Part shown: piece after piece, positions 1 through 8,461 of the stretch
Layout of the letters: every line of letters begins with the position of its first letter
Position numbering within the stretch: position 1 is the first letter of the stretch
Source of the DNA: CAYVAP01 sp964343195
GTDB taxonomy: Bacteria; Bacteroidota; Bacteroidia; J057
Length of the DNA stretch: 46,795 bases
NCBI GenBank assembly: GCA_964343195.1
Contig: CAYFIR010000039.1
Location: forward strand, 1-46,795
Direction: 5' to 3'
The notes under the pieces: generated by a model
Seen by the model: only the letters and a program-made list of their open reading frames with translations
The model's database searches: none
Told to the model about the DNA's origin: nothing
Program-made: the position numbers and the translations under genes

Positions 1-19
1 TCCGTACCTTCGGATTGCT

Positions 20-280
20 ATGAGCATCCCCCGCGACACCCACAGTTGGGCCTACTGGAAGCAAATGGAAGTCATCCAGGCGATGAGCCCTGCCGAGCGT
101 TTTTTGCTCGGCATCAGGATGTGCGACGATGGGCGTAAGACGATGGAAGCCAGCATCCTGCGCGATCACCCTCATATAAATGAGCGGGAATTGGCCGTTG
201 CCGTTTTTGAACGGATGCATGGGCATCTCTACTCACCCGAAAAGCGAGAGCAGATCAAGGCGAGTATGATGTCGGTGTAA
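20..280 (+). CDS. small protein of unknown function
   Basis: Encodes an 86-residue soluble, charged protein that I do not recognise. It has no signal peptide or membrane segment. It appears helical and has a Trp/Tyr pair near residues 10-13 (WAYW). The reading frame is open upstream to the window edge, so the true start may lie outside; the ATG at 20 is the first one visible. The next gene, uvrA, is 341 bp away on the same strand, and nothing links the two functionally. Confidence 0.55.
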   Translation: MSIPRDTHSWAYWKQMEVIQAMSPAERFLLGIRMCDDGRKTMEASILRDHPHINERELAVAVFERMHGHLYSPEKREQIKASMMSV

Positions 281-514
281 ACCTGATGACACGACGGGTG
301 CGGAGCCCCGAAGACTAGTAGGATCGAGGATCGGAGTCCTTGATCAGTCTTTTTCCTTTGTTTTCAGACACCTACCCGACATATTCTACTATTATTTTTT
401 GTAACTTTGCGCGTCGGCCCTAGCGCATATTTTTAGCATTGCTATCAAAAATAGCTTAAACAAGTTTTTTGCGCTGGAGTTGATTCAAAGCAGTGGGAAA
501 GACCGCTGTGCTGA

Positions 515-615
515 GAGAAGTCCGATCGCTACGCTGTCAGAAGTCAGATATGAAGAAATTCCTGCTGGCAGTCGTGGCCTTGCATGACTTCTGACCTCTG
601 ATTTCTGACATCTTC
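515..615. repeat. degenerate heptanucleotide repeat (AGAAGTC family) upstream of uvrA
   Basis: The 281-621 spacer holds no gene. Its last 100 bp consist of imperfect 7-bp units of the type AGAAGTC on one side and its complement TGACTTC/TGACCTC/TGATTTC/TGACATC on the other, so the stretch can also fold back on itself. The same family recurs in the exporter-operon spacers near 35-37 kb, including the phrase GATCGCTACGCTGTCAGA. The rest of the spacer (281-514) shows only AT-rich sequence that probably contains the uvrA promoter. Confidence 0.6.
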
Positions 616-621
616 TCACCC

Positions 622-3426
622 ATGCGCGAAGAGCAAATCGTCATCCTCGGTGCCCGCGAGCACAACCTGAAGAACATCGACCTGACCATGCCCCGCAACA
701 AGCTGGTGGTCATTACGGGCGTTAGTGGTTCGGGCAAAAGTTCCCTGGCTTTCGATACCCTCTATGCCGAGGGCCAACGTCGTTACCTCGAGAGCTTTAG
801 CGCCTACGCGAGGCAGTTTTTGGGCGACCTGCGTGCTCCCGACGTGGACAAAATCGAGGGCCTCAGCCCGGTGATCGCCATTGAGCAGAAGACTACTTCA
901 CGCAATCCCCGCTCTACCGTCGGCACCGTCACCGAGATCTACGACCTGTTTCGACTGCTATTTGCCCGTGCGGGAGATGCTGTCAGCTACAAGACTGGCA
1001 AGAAGATGATCCGCATGACGGACGAACAGGTAGTCGATGCCATTCAGGAAAAGCTTAAGGGCAACCGAGTCCTGATCCTGGCTCCTATCGTACGCTCGCG
1101 CAAAGGGCATTACCGAGAGCTTTTTGAGCAACTGGCCAAGCAGGGCTATACCCGCGTGCGAGTGGACGGTGAGATCCAGCAGATCGAAAAGGGCATGATG
1201 CTCGACCGCTACAAGATCCACGACATTGAACTGCTGGTGGACAAAGTCAAGGTTGCCAACAACGACAAACGCCTCTTCGACAGCGTACAAAAGGCCATGA
1301 AAACCGGTGACGGCACCGTCCTCCTGGTCGATCACGACACCGAAGACATGCACTGGTACTCCCGTAACCTGATGGACCCCGAGTCGGGCATCAGCTACGA
1401 CGTACCTTCGCCCAATACATTTTCCTTCAACTCACCATATGGAGCCTGCCAGACCTGCAACGGTCTGGGGCAGGTATTCGAAGTCGACATGGACGCCCTC
1501 GTGCCCGACCCCAGCAAGTCCATCAGCAGGGGAGCCATAGAACCATTGGGCGAATACCGCGACATCTGGGTATTCAAGCAACTGCGGAAGGTCGCAGAAA
1601 AATTCGATTTCAAGCTGACCGATGCCTGGGAGAAAGTTCCAGAGGAAGCCCGCCATTTCATCATGGAGGGCAAAACCCCAGAGGGCAAAGGCATTCGGGG
1701 CATACGCTTCGACGGAGTACGCAGCTTCGTCTCCGATCAGTACCACAATTCGTCTTCGGAGAAAATCAAAACCTGGGCCGAGCAGTTCATGCGCATCACG
1801 ACCTGCCCGACCTGCGAGGGCACCCGGCTGCGCAAGGAAAGCCTGTATTTCCACATCGACGGCAAAAACATCTCCGAACTGGCCCAGATGGACATTGGCA
1901 CCCTGGCCGAATGGATGAAAGAGGTGGACCAACGCATCAGCGAGCGACAGAAAACCATCGGAGCTGAAGTGATCAAAGAACTGCGTAAGCGCATCGGCTT
2001 CCTCATGCAAGTGGGACTGGATTACCTGGCTTTGGATCGTCCAGCCAAAACCCTCTCCGGAGGCGAGGCACAGCGCATTCGCCTGGCAACACAGATCGGT
2101 TCGCAACTGGTGAACGTCCTTTACATCCTCGACGAGCCCAGCATCGGCCTGCACCAGCGCGACAACGAAAAGCTGATTCAGTCGCTGATTGATCTTCGGG
2201 ACCTGGGTAATTCGGTTTTGGTCGTGGAGCACGACAAGGACACCATGCTGGCCTCTGATTTTCTGATTGATTTTGGGCCAGGTGCCGGGCAATACGGTGG
2301 CCACATCGTCAACCAGGGCCCTCCGGCCGAGGTCGTCAAGACCGAAACCCCCACTGCGGACTACCTGTCGGGCCGCCGCGAAATCGCCATCCCCGCGGAG
2401 CGGCGTAAGCCGCAGCCCCAGCAGCTCATCCTCAAGGGAGCTCGCGGCAACAACCTCAAAAATGTGGACCTGAAGCTCCCACTGGGGGTTTTCATCTGCG
2501 TTTCTGGCGTTTCTGGTTCGGGCAAATCGACCCTGATCAACGAGACCCTGCATCCCATCGTCAGCCAGCACCTCTACCGCTCAAAGAAAAAGCCGCTGGA
2601 CCACGACAGCTTCGAGGGCCTGGAGTTGCTCGATAAAGTGGTGCGCATCGACCAGTCGCCCATCGGGCGTACCCCTCGGTCCAATGCCGCGACTTACACG
2701 GGGCTGTTTACGTTTATCCGGCAGCTATTTGCTGACCTGCCCGAGGCCAAGGCCCGGGGCTACAAGATTGGGCGCTTTAGCTTCAACGTCAAAGGCGGTC
2801 GCTGCGACGAGTGCGAAGGCGCAGGGGTGAAGACCATCGAGATGAACTTCCTGCCCGACGTGTATGTTACCTGTCCCAAGTGCCAGGGTCGCCGCTACAA
2901 CCGCGAGACGCTGGAAGTTCGCTACAAGGGCAAGTCCATCAGCGACGTGCTGGAGATGGATGTGGACGAGGCGCTGGAGTTCTTCGAAGCGATGCCCCGC
3001 ATCAAGCGCAAGCTCAAAACCCTCCATGACGTAGGGCTGGGCTACATCACCCTGGGCCAGTCGGCCACGACGCTATCCGGCGGCGAGGCCCAGCGCGTGA
3101 AGGTTTCCACCGAATTGTCCCGCAAGGACACGGGCAACACCCTCTACATCCTCGACGAGCCCACGACCGGCCTGCACTTCCAGGACATCGAGATGCTGCT
3201 GAGCGTCCTCCAGGCCCTGGTGGACCGCGGTAACACCGTCCTCGTCATCGAGCATAACCTCGACGTCATCAAGGTTGCTGACTGGATCATCGACGTCGGC
3301 CCTGAGGGCGGCGCGCGGGGGGGTACCATTGTGGTGGAGGGTACGCCGGAAGAGGTCTCGAAGCATGAAGAGTCGCATACCGGGCGGTTCTTGGCGAGGG
3401 AGTTAGGGGAGAAGGAGACGACTTGA
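622..3426 (+). CDS. uvrA: UvrABC excinuclease subunit A
   Basis: This is the damage-recognition ATPase of nucleotide excision repair, which loads UvrB at bulky DNA lesions. The 934-residue length is normal for the family. It has two ABC modules. The first has Walker A at residues 33-40 (GVSGSGKS), signature LSGGEAQRIRL and Walker B/D-loop LDEPSIGLHQRD. The second has Walker A GVSGSGKST, signature LSGGEAQRVKV and LDEPTTGLHF. Zinc modules are visible as CQTC...CPTC in the first half and CDEC...CPKC in the second. The ATG at 622 gives the usual UvrA start, with about 30 residues before Walker A. The gene stands alone and its downstream neighbour is convergent. It looks intact. Identification is secure. 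Confidence 0.98.
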   Translation: MREEQIVILGAREHNLKNIDLTMPRNKLVVITGVSGSGKSSLAFDTLYAEGQRRYLESFSAYARQFLGDLRAPDVDKIEGLSPVIAIEQKTTSRNPRSTVGTVTEIYDLFRLLFARAGDAVSYKTGKKMIRMTDEQVVDAIQEKLKGNRVLILAPIVRSRKGHYRELFEQLAKQGYTRVRVDGEIQQIEKGMMLDRYKIHDIELLVDKVKVANNDKRLFDSVQKAMKTGDGTVLLVDHDTEDMHWYSRNLMDPESGISYDVPSPNTFSFNSPYGACQTCNGLGQVFEVDMDALVPDPSKSISRGAIEPLGEYRDIWVFKQLRKVAEKFDFKLTDAWEKVPEEARHFIMEGKTPEGKGIRGIRFDGVRSFVSDQYHNSSSEKIKTWAEQFMRITTCPTCEGTRLRKESLYFHIDGKNISELAQMDIGTLAEWMKEVDQRISERQKTIGAEVIKELRKRIGFLMQVGLDYLALDRPAKTLSGGEAQRIRLATQIGSQLVNVLYILDEPSIGLHQRDNEKLIQSLIDLRDLGNSVLVVEHDKDTMLASDFLIDFGPGAGQYGGHIVNQGPPAEVVKTETPTADYLSGRREIAIPAERRKPQPQQLILKGARGNNLKNVDLKLPLGVFICVSGVSGSGKSTLINETLHPIVSQHLYRSKKKPLDHDSFEGLELLDKVVRIDQSPIGRTPRSNAATYTGLFTFIRQLFADLPEAKARGYKIGRFSFNVKGGRCDECEGAGVKTIEMNFLPDVYVTCPKCQGRRYNRETLEVRYKGKSISDVLEMDVDEALEFFEAMPRIKRKLKTLHDVGLGYITLGQSATTLSGGEAQRVKVSTELSRKDTGNTLYILDEPTTGLHFQDIEMLLSVLQALVDRGNTVLVIEHNLDVIKVADWIIDVGPEGGARGGTIVVEGTPEEVSKHEESHTGRFLARELGEKETT

Positions 3427-3523
3427 ACTGGGAACCGATTGACTATCGAACTTCGTTCTCTCTCTTTTTATCAAGTGCCTCACGGGCTTTTCGGGAAAGC
3501 TGAACTGGCTCAGCAAGCGCCCT

Positions 3524-3874
3524 TTAAACTTGCAATTTCTCAAACTCAGCTGACGTTAGGACGCCTAGTGCTGCCCCATTGAGGAATTGGGCGGCAAATT
3601 TTATTTGACCCCGCTCTTGCCAAGCTTCAATGGCCAGATCTACAACTGGCACGTGCTTACCTATGGTGCTCCACATCTGATCGCTGATTCTTATCCCTTC
3701 CTGGTCGCAGAGAGCCAGCACCCACCCGAAATCTTCAGAAGTCTGGACACTAAGGAACAGGGCCTTTATTACTTCTATATTGATAGTAATCCCAGCCTCC
3801 TCCATCTGCTGAAGAATCCCTTTTGCCTGATCAAATCGCTCAGCCTTACGTAGCCAGGCAGCAAATAAATCCAA
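3524..3874 (-). pseudogene. in-frame PPR-like 3' extension of the STAND-PPR gene, beyond a TAG stop
   Basis: The frame of the upstream gene continues past its TAG stop (3904-3902) with no shift: nine codons lead to the ATG at 3874, then 115 more codons to the stop at 3524. The encoded helices (LRKAERFDQAKGILQQMEEA, followed by further helical pairs) resemble the PPR/TPR-like helices before the stop, for example DKAQALRAEMEAAGLKP. The simplest reading is that one gene of about 925 codons has been split by a nonsense mutation, leaving this C-terminal piece. Alternatives are stop-codon readthrough, or separate translation from the ATG at 3874. Confidence 0.6.
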
Positions 3875-3901
3875 ATCGGTCAGGGACTTATCGTGTTGTG
3901 C

Positions 3902-6301
3902 CTACATCTCCCTAAAACGATCAATCCAGCGAGTTGCATCACCAAAACCATCAGCTTTTTTGACCATCCTCATAATTAAGGATGCGGGTGGATGAAGGTC
4001 ATGATCTGCCAGGAAGTTTATTAGCTCCTCCGCCTGTTCTGTGAGTTGGACGCCTTTACATACCTGATCGAGGGTGATGCGATCAAGGAAAATACTATGA
4101 TCTAGCATTTCGCCAAGCAAGTTCTTTTTCGTTTCCCAATCCTGCGAAAGGGCGATCAGACTGTTATAGGTCACCACAGTAGGTTTCAGACCAGCAGCTT
4201 CCATCTCTGCCCTCAATGCCTGGGCTTTTTCCCAATCCTGCGAAAGGGCGATCAGACTGTTATAGGTCACCACAGTAGGTTTCAGACCAGCAGCTTCCAT
4301 CTCTGCCCTCAATGCCTGGGCTTTTTCCCAATCCTGCGAAAGGGCGATCAGACTGTTATAGGTCACCACAGTAGGTTTCAGACCAGCAGCTTCCATCTCT
4401 GCCCTCAATGCCTGGGCTTTATCAAAATCACCAGTTTGATGGATCAGTTTGTTCCACTCAATGGTTCTGGTAAAGAAGCCTCGAGCGCGCATATCCCACT
4501 GGTTGGGATAAGCCTGGTAAATGTGGTCAACAATGTGTTGGAATGTGTATTCAGGGGCTATGACCTTTTCCAGATACGCCTCCTCTATGCGTATTTCATC
4601 TGGAGATTCAGACAGAAACCTCAAGTCGTACTCAGATCTTTGCAGGACATCCCATGCTTCTTCCAGCCTATCTTGAGAAATATCCGGGCGACCGTCTATC
4701 TGATTCCATCGCGCCAGTAGGTCAAGTGTTTTACTCTTGTCGTATCGGGATCGCTCTATGTAATTCCCGGCAAAATACATGGCCTTCAAGCCCTTAAGGA
4801 TTTGGACACACAACTGGGCAATAGGACGACGATTTCGCTTCCACTTACCTCCAACCTCTGGAATCAAGCCGCGGTTCAGCTTTTCATAGCGACTCCTCAT
4901 GGCATTTAAAGGCAGTAAGGCAGAGCCGAGATTTTGGTCGTATCCTTTTTCCCAGTCTTCTGCAAGCATGTCCTGGGGAAAATCAGGATCCTTATCTTTG
5001 GCTGTTTTCAGGACTTGCTTTGAGAGCGGCTGTATCTCGATATACGTCTGCCACCGATCCAGTAGATTGGTAGCCTTTTCCTCGACAATGTGAATGAAGG
5101 CATCAAACTCTGGTCCCAGCCGACAGGTTGCCAGTACCGATACGCCCGCGTCTCGAAAGCGAGTCAGTGCCCGAATAGCTCCATTGTGTCTCAGTAAGTT
5201 ATCAATGTCGTCGATGAAGGCTACCGTTGGTTGATTCGGATCGGTCGGCACTTCGAAGTCCGCACCGATATCCCCTACCTCCAGGATCAGGACTCGCCAG
5301 GCCGCGTATGTGGGATTCTTTAGGGCCTGATAGATAGCCCTTGTTTTTCCTGAGAGAGAATCCCCGCGCACCAGAGCAGATTGAGGATCGTCAGATCTCG
5401 CAGTCTCTATGACAGCAGCGATGGAATCATCGAGGTAAGGTCGGGTCAGGTAATAGTCCCGGAAGCTTCTGAATCGGTTAGGGAAGAAATCCTTCGGTGT
5501 CAACTGTGCTGCAGATCCTTCAAATCGAAAATACCTTGGACGAGGTGTATTTTGAAATTCGTGCTTGATTTCGTTGTGCCGAAAGCTATCCAGGTAGGCC
5601 GTAAAAGCCGGAAACTCATTGAGGCCAGCCAAATGGGTAACCAGGTGTCCCAACTTTTGCGAGATTTGGGCTTTGATCTGGCTTTCGTCACAGGCTTGAT
5701 AAAAGGCTAGGTAGCCCTCAGGGGTGAAGATATGCTGATAGATGCTCAGAACTTCCTGAAATAATTGCCAACCGTAGTCTTCTATTCGGTGGTTCATGAG
5801 GCTATCAAGGCCGATCTGCAGTGTATCATTATCGAACCCAATGTGCTCAGCCAGGCTTGGTAAGCGGCCTAGCTGTTCCTCAATGCGCGACGTTGGCCAA
5901 AAGGGGTTGCTCTGTTGCAAGGTATTGGCCACGTACTCCTGCGTGAAGGCCTTATTTGCAGAGGCCACTGCCAGATTAACGAGTGCCAGATGGGCTACCT
6001 GATGCTTCATGGCAGCCTGAAAGGCATCTGCATTTGAGTGGCTGGTGTTTTGTTGAACGAACCGCTGCCGCAGCCTTTTCCACCGCTCTCCCCAACTAAT
6101 GCTTGCTCCTGCCACCAGCCCTGCTGCGACAGCTCCAAGTCCCACTACAGGAGCAGTCAGTAGCGCAGTGGCAACAGCTGCACCACTCAAAAAAACATCA
6201 GTCAAATGGGCAAATGAGCTTTCCTCTGATTCGTTTGAACGAAGGAAACGCACGACACCATCAAGGCTGGAATCATCGGGAGTCAGGTCTTCTTTGGCCA
6301 T
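3902..6301 (-). CDS. membrane-anchored STAND-like NTPase with PPR repeats
   Basis: Encodes 799 residues. There is a Gly/Ala-rich hydrophobic stretch at about residues 34-69 that could form a membrane hairpin, then a helical region. A P-loop NTPase follows, with Walker A GDSLSGKT (313-320), Walker B VAFIDDID (360-366) and a downstream SVLATCR resembling an Arg-bearing sensor strand. A winged-helix/helical linker leads to PPR motifs from about residue 606. Three of these, each 32 residues (about 628-723), are identical in DNA. The consensus VVTYNSLI...KAQALRAEMEAAGLKPT is a textbook PPR with a 3-residue-shorter inter-helix loop. PPR proteins bind RNA in organelles and are rare in bacteria. STAND NTPases with near-identical superstructure repeats are a known hallmark of bacterial conflict/defence systems, so a defence role is inferred. 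The coding frame continues after the stop (see 3524-3874). The gene stands alone. Confidence 0.75.
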   Translation of the reverse strand: MAKEDLTPDDSSLDGVVRFLRSNESEESSFAHLTDVFLSGAAVATALLTAPVVGLGAVAAGLVAGASISWGERWKRLRQRFVQQNTSHSNADAFQAAMKHQVAHLALVNLAVASANKAFTQEYVANTLQQSNPFWPTSRIEEQLGRLPSLAEHIGFDNDTLQIGLDSLMNHRIEDYGWQLFQEVLSIYQHIFTPEGYLAFYQACDESQIKAQISQKLGHLVTHLAGLNEFPAFTAYLDSFRHNEIKHEFQNTPRPRYFRFEGSAAQLTPKDFFPNRFRSFRDYYLTRPYLDDSIAAVIETARSDDPQSALVRGDSLSGKTRAIYQALKNPTYAAWRVLILEVGDIGADFEVPTDPNQPTVAFIDDIDNLLRHNGAIRALTRFRDAGVSVLATCRLGPEFDAFIHIVEEKATNLLDRWQTYIEIQPLSKQVLKTAKDKDPDFPQDMLAEDWEKGYDQNLGSALLPLNAMRSRYEKLNRGLIPEVGGKWKRNRRPIAQLCVQILKGLKAMYFAGNYIERSRYDKSKTLDLLARWNQIDGRPDISQDRLEEAWDVLQRSEYDLRFLSESPDEIRIEEAYLEKVIAPEYTFQHIVDHIYQAYPNQWDMRARGFFTRTIEWNKLIHQTGDFDKAQALRAEMEAAGLKPTVVTYNSLIALSQDWEKAQALRAEMEAAGLKPTVVTYNSLIALSQDWEKAQALRAEMEAAGLKPTVVTYNSLIALSQDWETKKNLLGEMLDHSIFLDRITLDQVCKGVQLTEQAEELINFLADHDLHPPASLIMRMVKKADGFGDATRWIDRFREM
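4132..4420 (-). repeat. three identical 96-bp in-frame tandem repeats
   Basis: Units at 4132-4227, 4228-4323 and 4324-4419 are identical by eye over all 96 bases. Each encodes one 32-residue PPR motif. A fourth, diverged partial copy precedes them in the protein (residues about 606-627). Exact identity at synonymous sites means recent expansion or ongoing homogenisation, so copy number is likely to vary between strains. Confidence 0.95.
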
Positions 6302-6823
6302 ACACCCATAATTTATGGATTATTGCTCAAACTCCAATTGAGCACGAAAGGAAGTACCAGCTATCTTCCTGTAGCCAGGCGGAAACATCCTTCACCAAAC
6401 ACCCTCGCAGACAGTGAGACTTCATCAACAATTGTCTCTATGCGGGAGATTAACTCGAGATTCGTTGTAAGTCGAGTTTACCGAACTGATCCGGCGGTCA
6501 TTTCCCCTAAATGTCCCGCATGACACAATTGTGAGATAGAATAAAAGAAGCCTTTATTGCTTAAAAACTTTTATTGGGAAAGGAAATTTCAGGTTCTAGA
6601 CTCAGAAACCTGAATAAAATGACTTTTACCTCCTTTGTATAAACAGAATTTCCAGACTTGTAGAGAGAGACAGGATTTTACTACCCCTGCTTCACCCTGT
6701 TGATCCTGTCAATAAACCTCTGGGAGTATGTTCCAGGCCCTATGTGGGACAGGCTCTGACCAGAAAATTAGTTCCCTCCAAGTTGGGTTGTCCACTTCAT
6801 ACCAACCCCATCATCTCCCGCAC
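6302..6823. other. gene-less 522-bp spacer with several inverted repeats
   Basis: This divides the STAND-PPR gene from the convergent end of the pRiA4b-like gene. I see no credible CDS. It contains inverted repeats at 6324-6344 (TGCTCAA/TTGAGCA, 7-bp spacer, about 25 bp upstream of the STAND-PPR start, so a possible operator or promoter element), about 6452-6478 (ACTCGA/TCGAGT) and 6588-6614 (TTCAGGTT/AACCTGAA, followed by an A/T run, terminator-like). Confidence 0.5.
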
Positions 6824-8260
6824 CTACTCCCCCCAGTACATCCCCACCACTCTTCGCCATTCATCCGCTTCGGGCAGTCCACCCGTAATCCACTCTCGCA
6901 ACAGTGGCGTAGCCTGAACTTCGTTCTTTTTGGGATCGTGGTCATCGGAACAGGTAACCAGTCCCCAGGCCTTGGCAAAGCGATCCAAAAACCGGATTTG
7001 GTAACAGCGCGAAACCCATTCTACCGGATCATACTCAAAGCTGAATTGTGCTTTCTTGGGTTCTCCCATGAGCGTAACATACATGGGCCAGTAATGCCGA
7101 TGATACCAATCAGCGCTATGTGGCTCTGCACCATAGGACTTGAGCATCAAGAGGGAAAACGCTAATCCCCATTGGGCGTACCGTTCATCAGCATACCCGT
7201 CAAAGTATGCCAGGTTAAACCGTGTGGCGTGGGTTTCACATAACAACCGAAACAGATCTGAATGCTTCTCGGGTGTGAGGAAACTGCTGCCCAGCTTGGT
7301 GAGCACAAATTTGCCCTTGTACTTTCTGATAAGCTTGGCTATTTCCAAACAAAGGCGCATCCCATGCAACGCGGAGAAGTCGGCTTCACTGGAAATCTTT
7401 GTATGCCCTGCTTCTACCATGGAATACTTTAACCAGCCAAGGCCATAAAGCTCCTGCACAGCCTTGCGGGGAAGATTTCCCAACTTGGCGGTAGCTTTAA
7501 GCCCACCACTTTCCTCTATCATCTTCATGAGAGCCAGTGCCAATTGAAAAAGAGGGGAAGTAGCCAATGCCTCTTCAGATAGGCTGGGGTTCAGTTCAAG
7601 TGGGGAACCTGACTCAAAGGGTCTTTCCAACAGAGTCTGTAACTGTGCAATAGAAAACCCTGCGATATTGGAGGGAGAGATTGCGGCCTCCCGAAACAGC
7701 GAGTCGAGGTGGTTTTGAGCCTCTGGTATTGAAAAAGCTTCCGGGTTCAAATCCTGAATTTCAGCCCCCTCGGATAGCCACATCTTAAAATGGTCGTAAT
7801 CGGGATGACTGGGATTTTTCATCACTTCCTGCAGGTGAAAGTACCCCGGTATCCCCCCGCAGTTTTCTGGTGGGCAAGCCCTTGCCCCCTCCAACACCTG
7901 ATACCCTTGTGTCTCGCTTTCCACAAGTCCTTCAAAGGTGAGGGTATGCTCCCAACTGTCGCCAAAATCATATAGGTATCGAAACTCCTGCCCAGTTTCC
8001 TTTAGGTAGTCCTCCACCTGCTCCTTTTCGTGATCCAGTATCGCCTCTTCCCCCGGGAAAAAATCCTCTTCAAACTTTCGTCCGATGATGGTATCGCCGA
8101 TAAAAAATTGATGCAAATGACTGTTTTCCCAGCCCATCGCGCCCTGAATGGCCAGGTGGAGGTCAGCGAAGGAAAGGCCAACCGGAACTTCAAAGCGACG
8201 CCAAATATCGGGTTGAATATGATCGAGTTGAATGTGAAACCGAAGCTTGGAATGTGGCAT
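6824..8260 (-). CDS. plasmid pRiA4b ORF-3-like family protein
   Basis: Encodes 478 residues. The N-terminal ~175 residues match the pRiA4b ORF3-like domain (also called IS1096 element passenger TnpR-like). This shows as an opening strand of the form LRFHIQLDHIQPDIWRRFEV, then HLAIQGAMGWENSHLHQF, then YDFGDSWEHTL, then a CPPENCGGIPGYF box with the Pro-Asp-Tyr-Asp tail. The remaining ~300 residues are a helical region of the kind that accompanies this domain in larger family members; I cannot name it. The biochemical function of the family is not established. No transposase or terminal repeats are visible nearby, so there is no sign of a current mobile element. Both flanking spacers lack genes. 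Confidence 0.85.
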   Translation of the reverse strand: MPHSKLRFHIQLDHIQPDIWRRFEVPVGLSFADLHLAIQGAMGWENSHLHQFFIGDTIIGRKFEEDFFPGEEAILDHEKEQVEDYLKETGQEFRYLYDFGDSWEHTLTFEGLVESETQGYQVLEGARACPPENCGGIPGYFHLQEVMKNPSHPDYDHFKMWLSEGAEIQDLNPEAFSIPEAQNHLDSLFREAAISPSNIAGFSIAQLQTLLERPFESGSPLELNPSLSEEALATSPLFQLALALMKMIEESGGLKATAKLGNLPRKAVQELYGLGWLKYSMVEAGHTKISSEADFSALHGMRLCLEIAKLIRKYKGKFVLTKLGSSFLTPEKHSDLFRLLCETHATRFNLAYFDGYADERYAQWGLAFSLLMLKSYGAEPHSADWYHRHYWPMYVTLMGEPKKAQFSFEYDPVEWVSRCYQIRFLDRFAKAWGLVTCSDDHDPKKNEVQATPLLREWITGGLPEADEWRRVVGMYWGE

Positions 8261-8461
8261 AGTGGAAGAACTAATGGGAACTCAATAAGCCGATACTTCT
8301 TTTAGATTATTTATTCCATCGAGAATATACCACCCTTTTTGATTTCCTGTTGATAGTCGTGGCATAGTTCGTATTTCCCTGGCAGGAATGCTGGAGAAAA
8401 TAGCCCGAAACAAGAAATCCCATACGGGGCGGTTTCCAGCTCAGGAGTTGAGAGTTGAAGC

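Noticed and set aside
1432..2571. Long minus-strand ORF (379 codons) inside uvrA
   Set aside because: It is antisense to a fully conserved UvrA frame. Composition follows from the high third-position GC of uvrA, and there are no recognisable domains.
4132..4420. CRISPR-like repeat array
   Set aside because: Units are 96 bp, directly adjacent without spacers, in frame, and encode PPR motifs within an open gene.
6824..8260. Active insertion sequence because of the pRiA4b/IS1096-associated domain
   Set aside because: No transposase, terminal inverted repeats or target-site duplication are visible around the gene.
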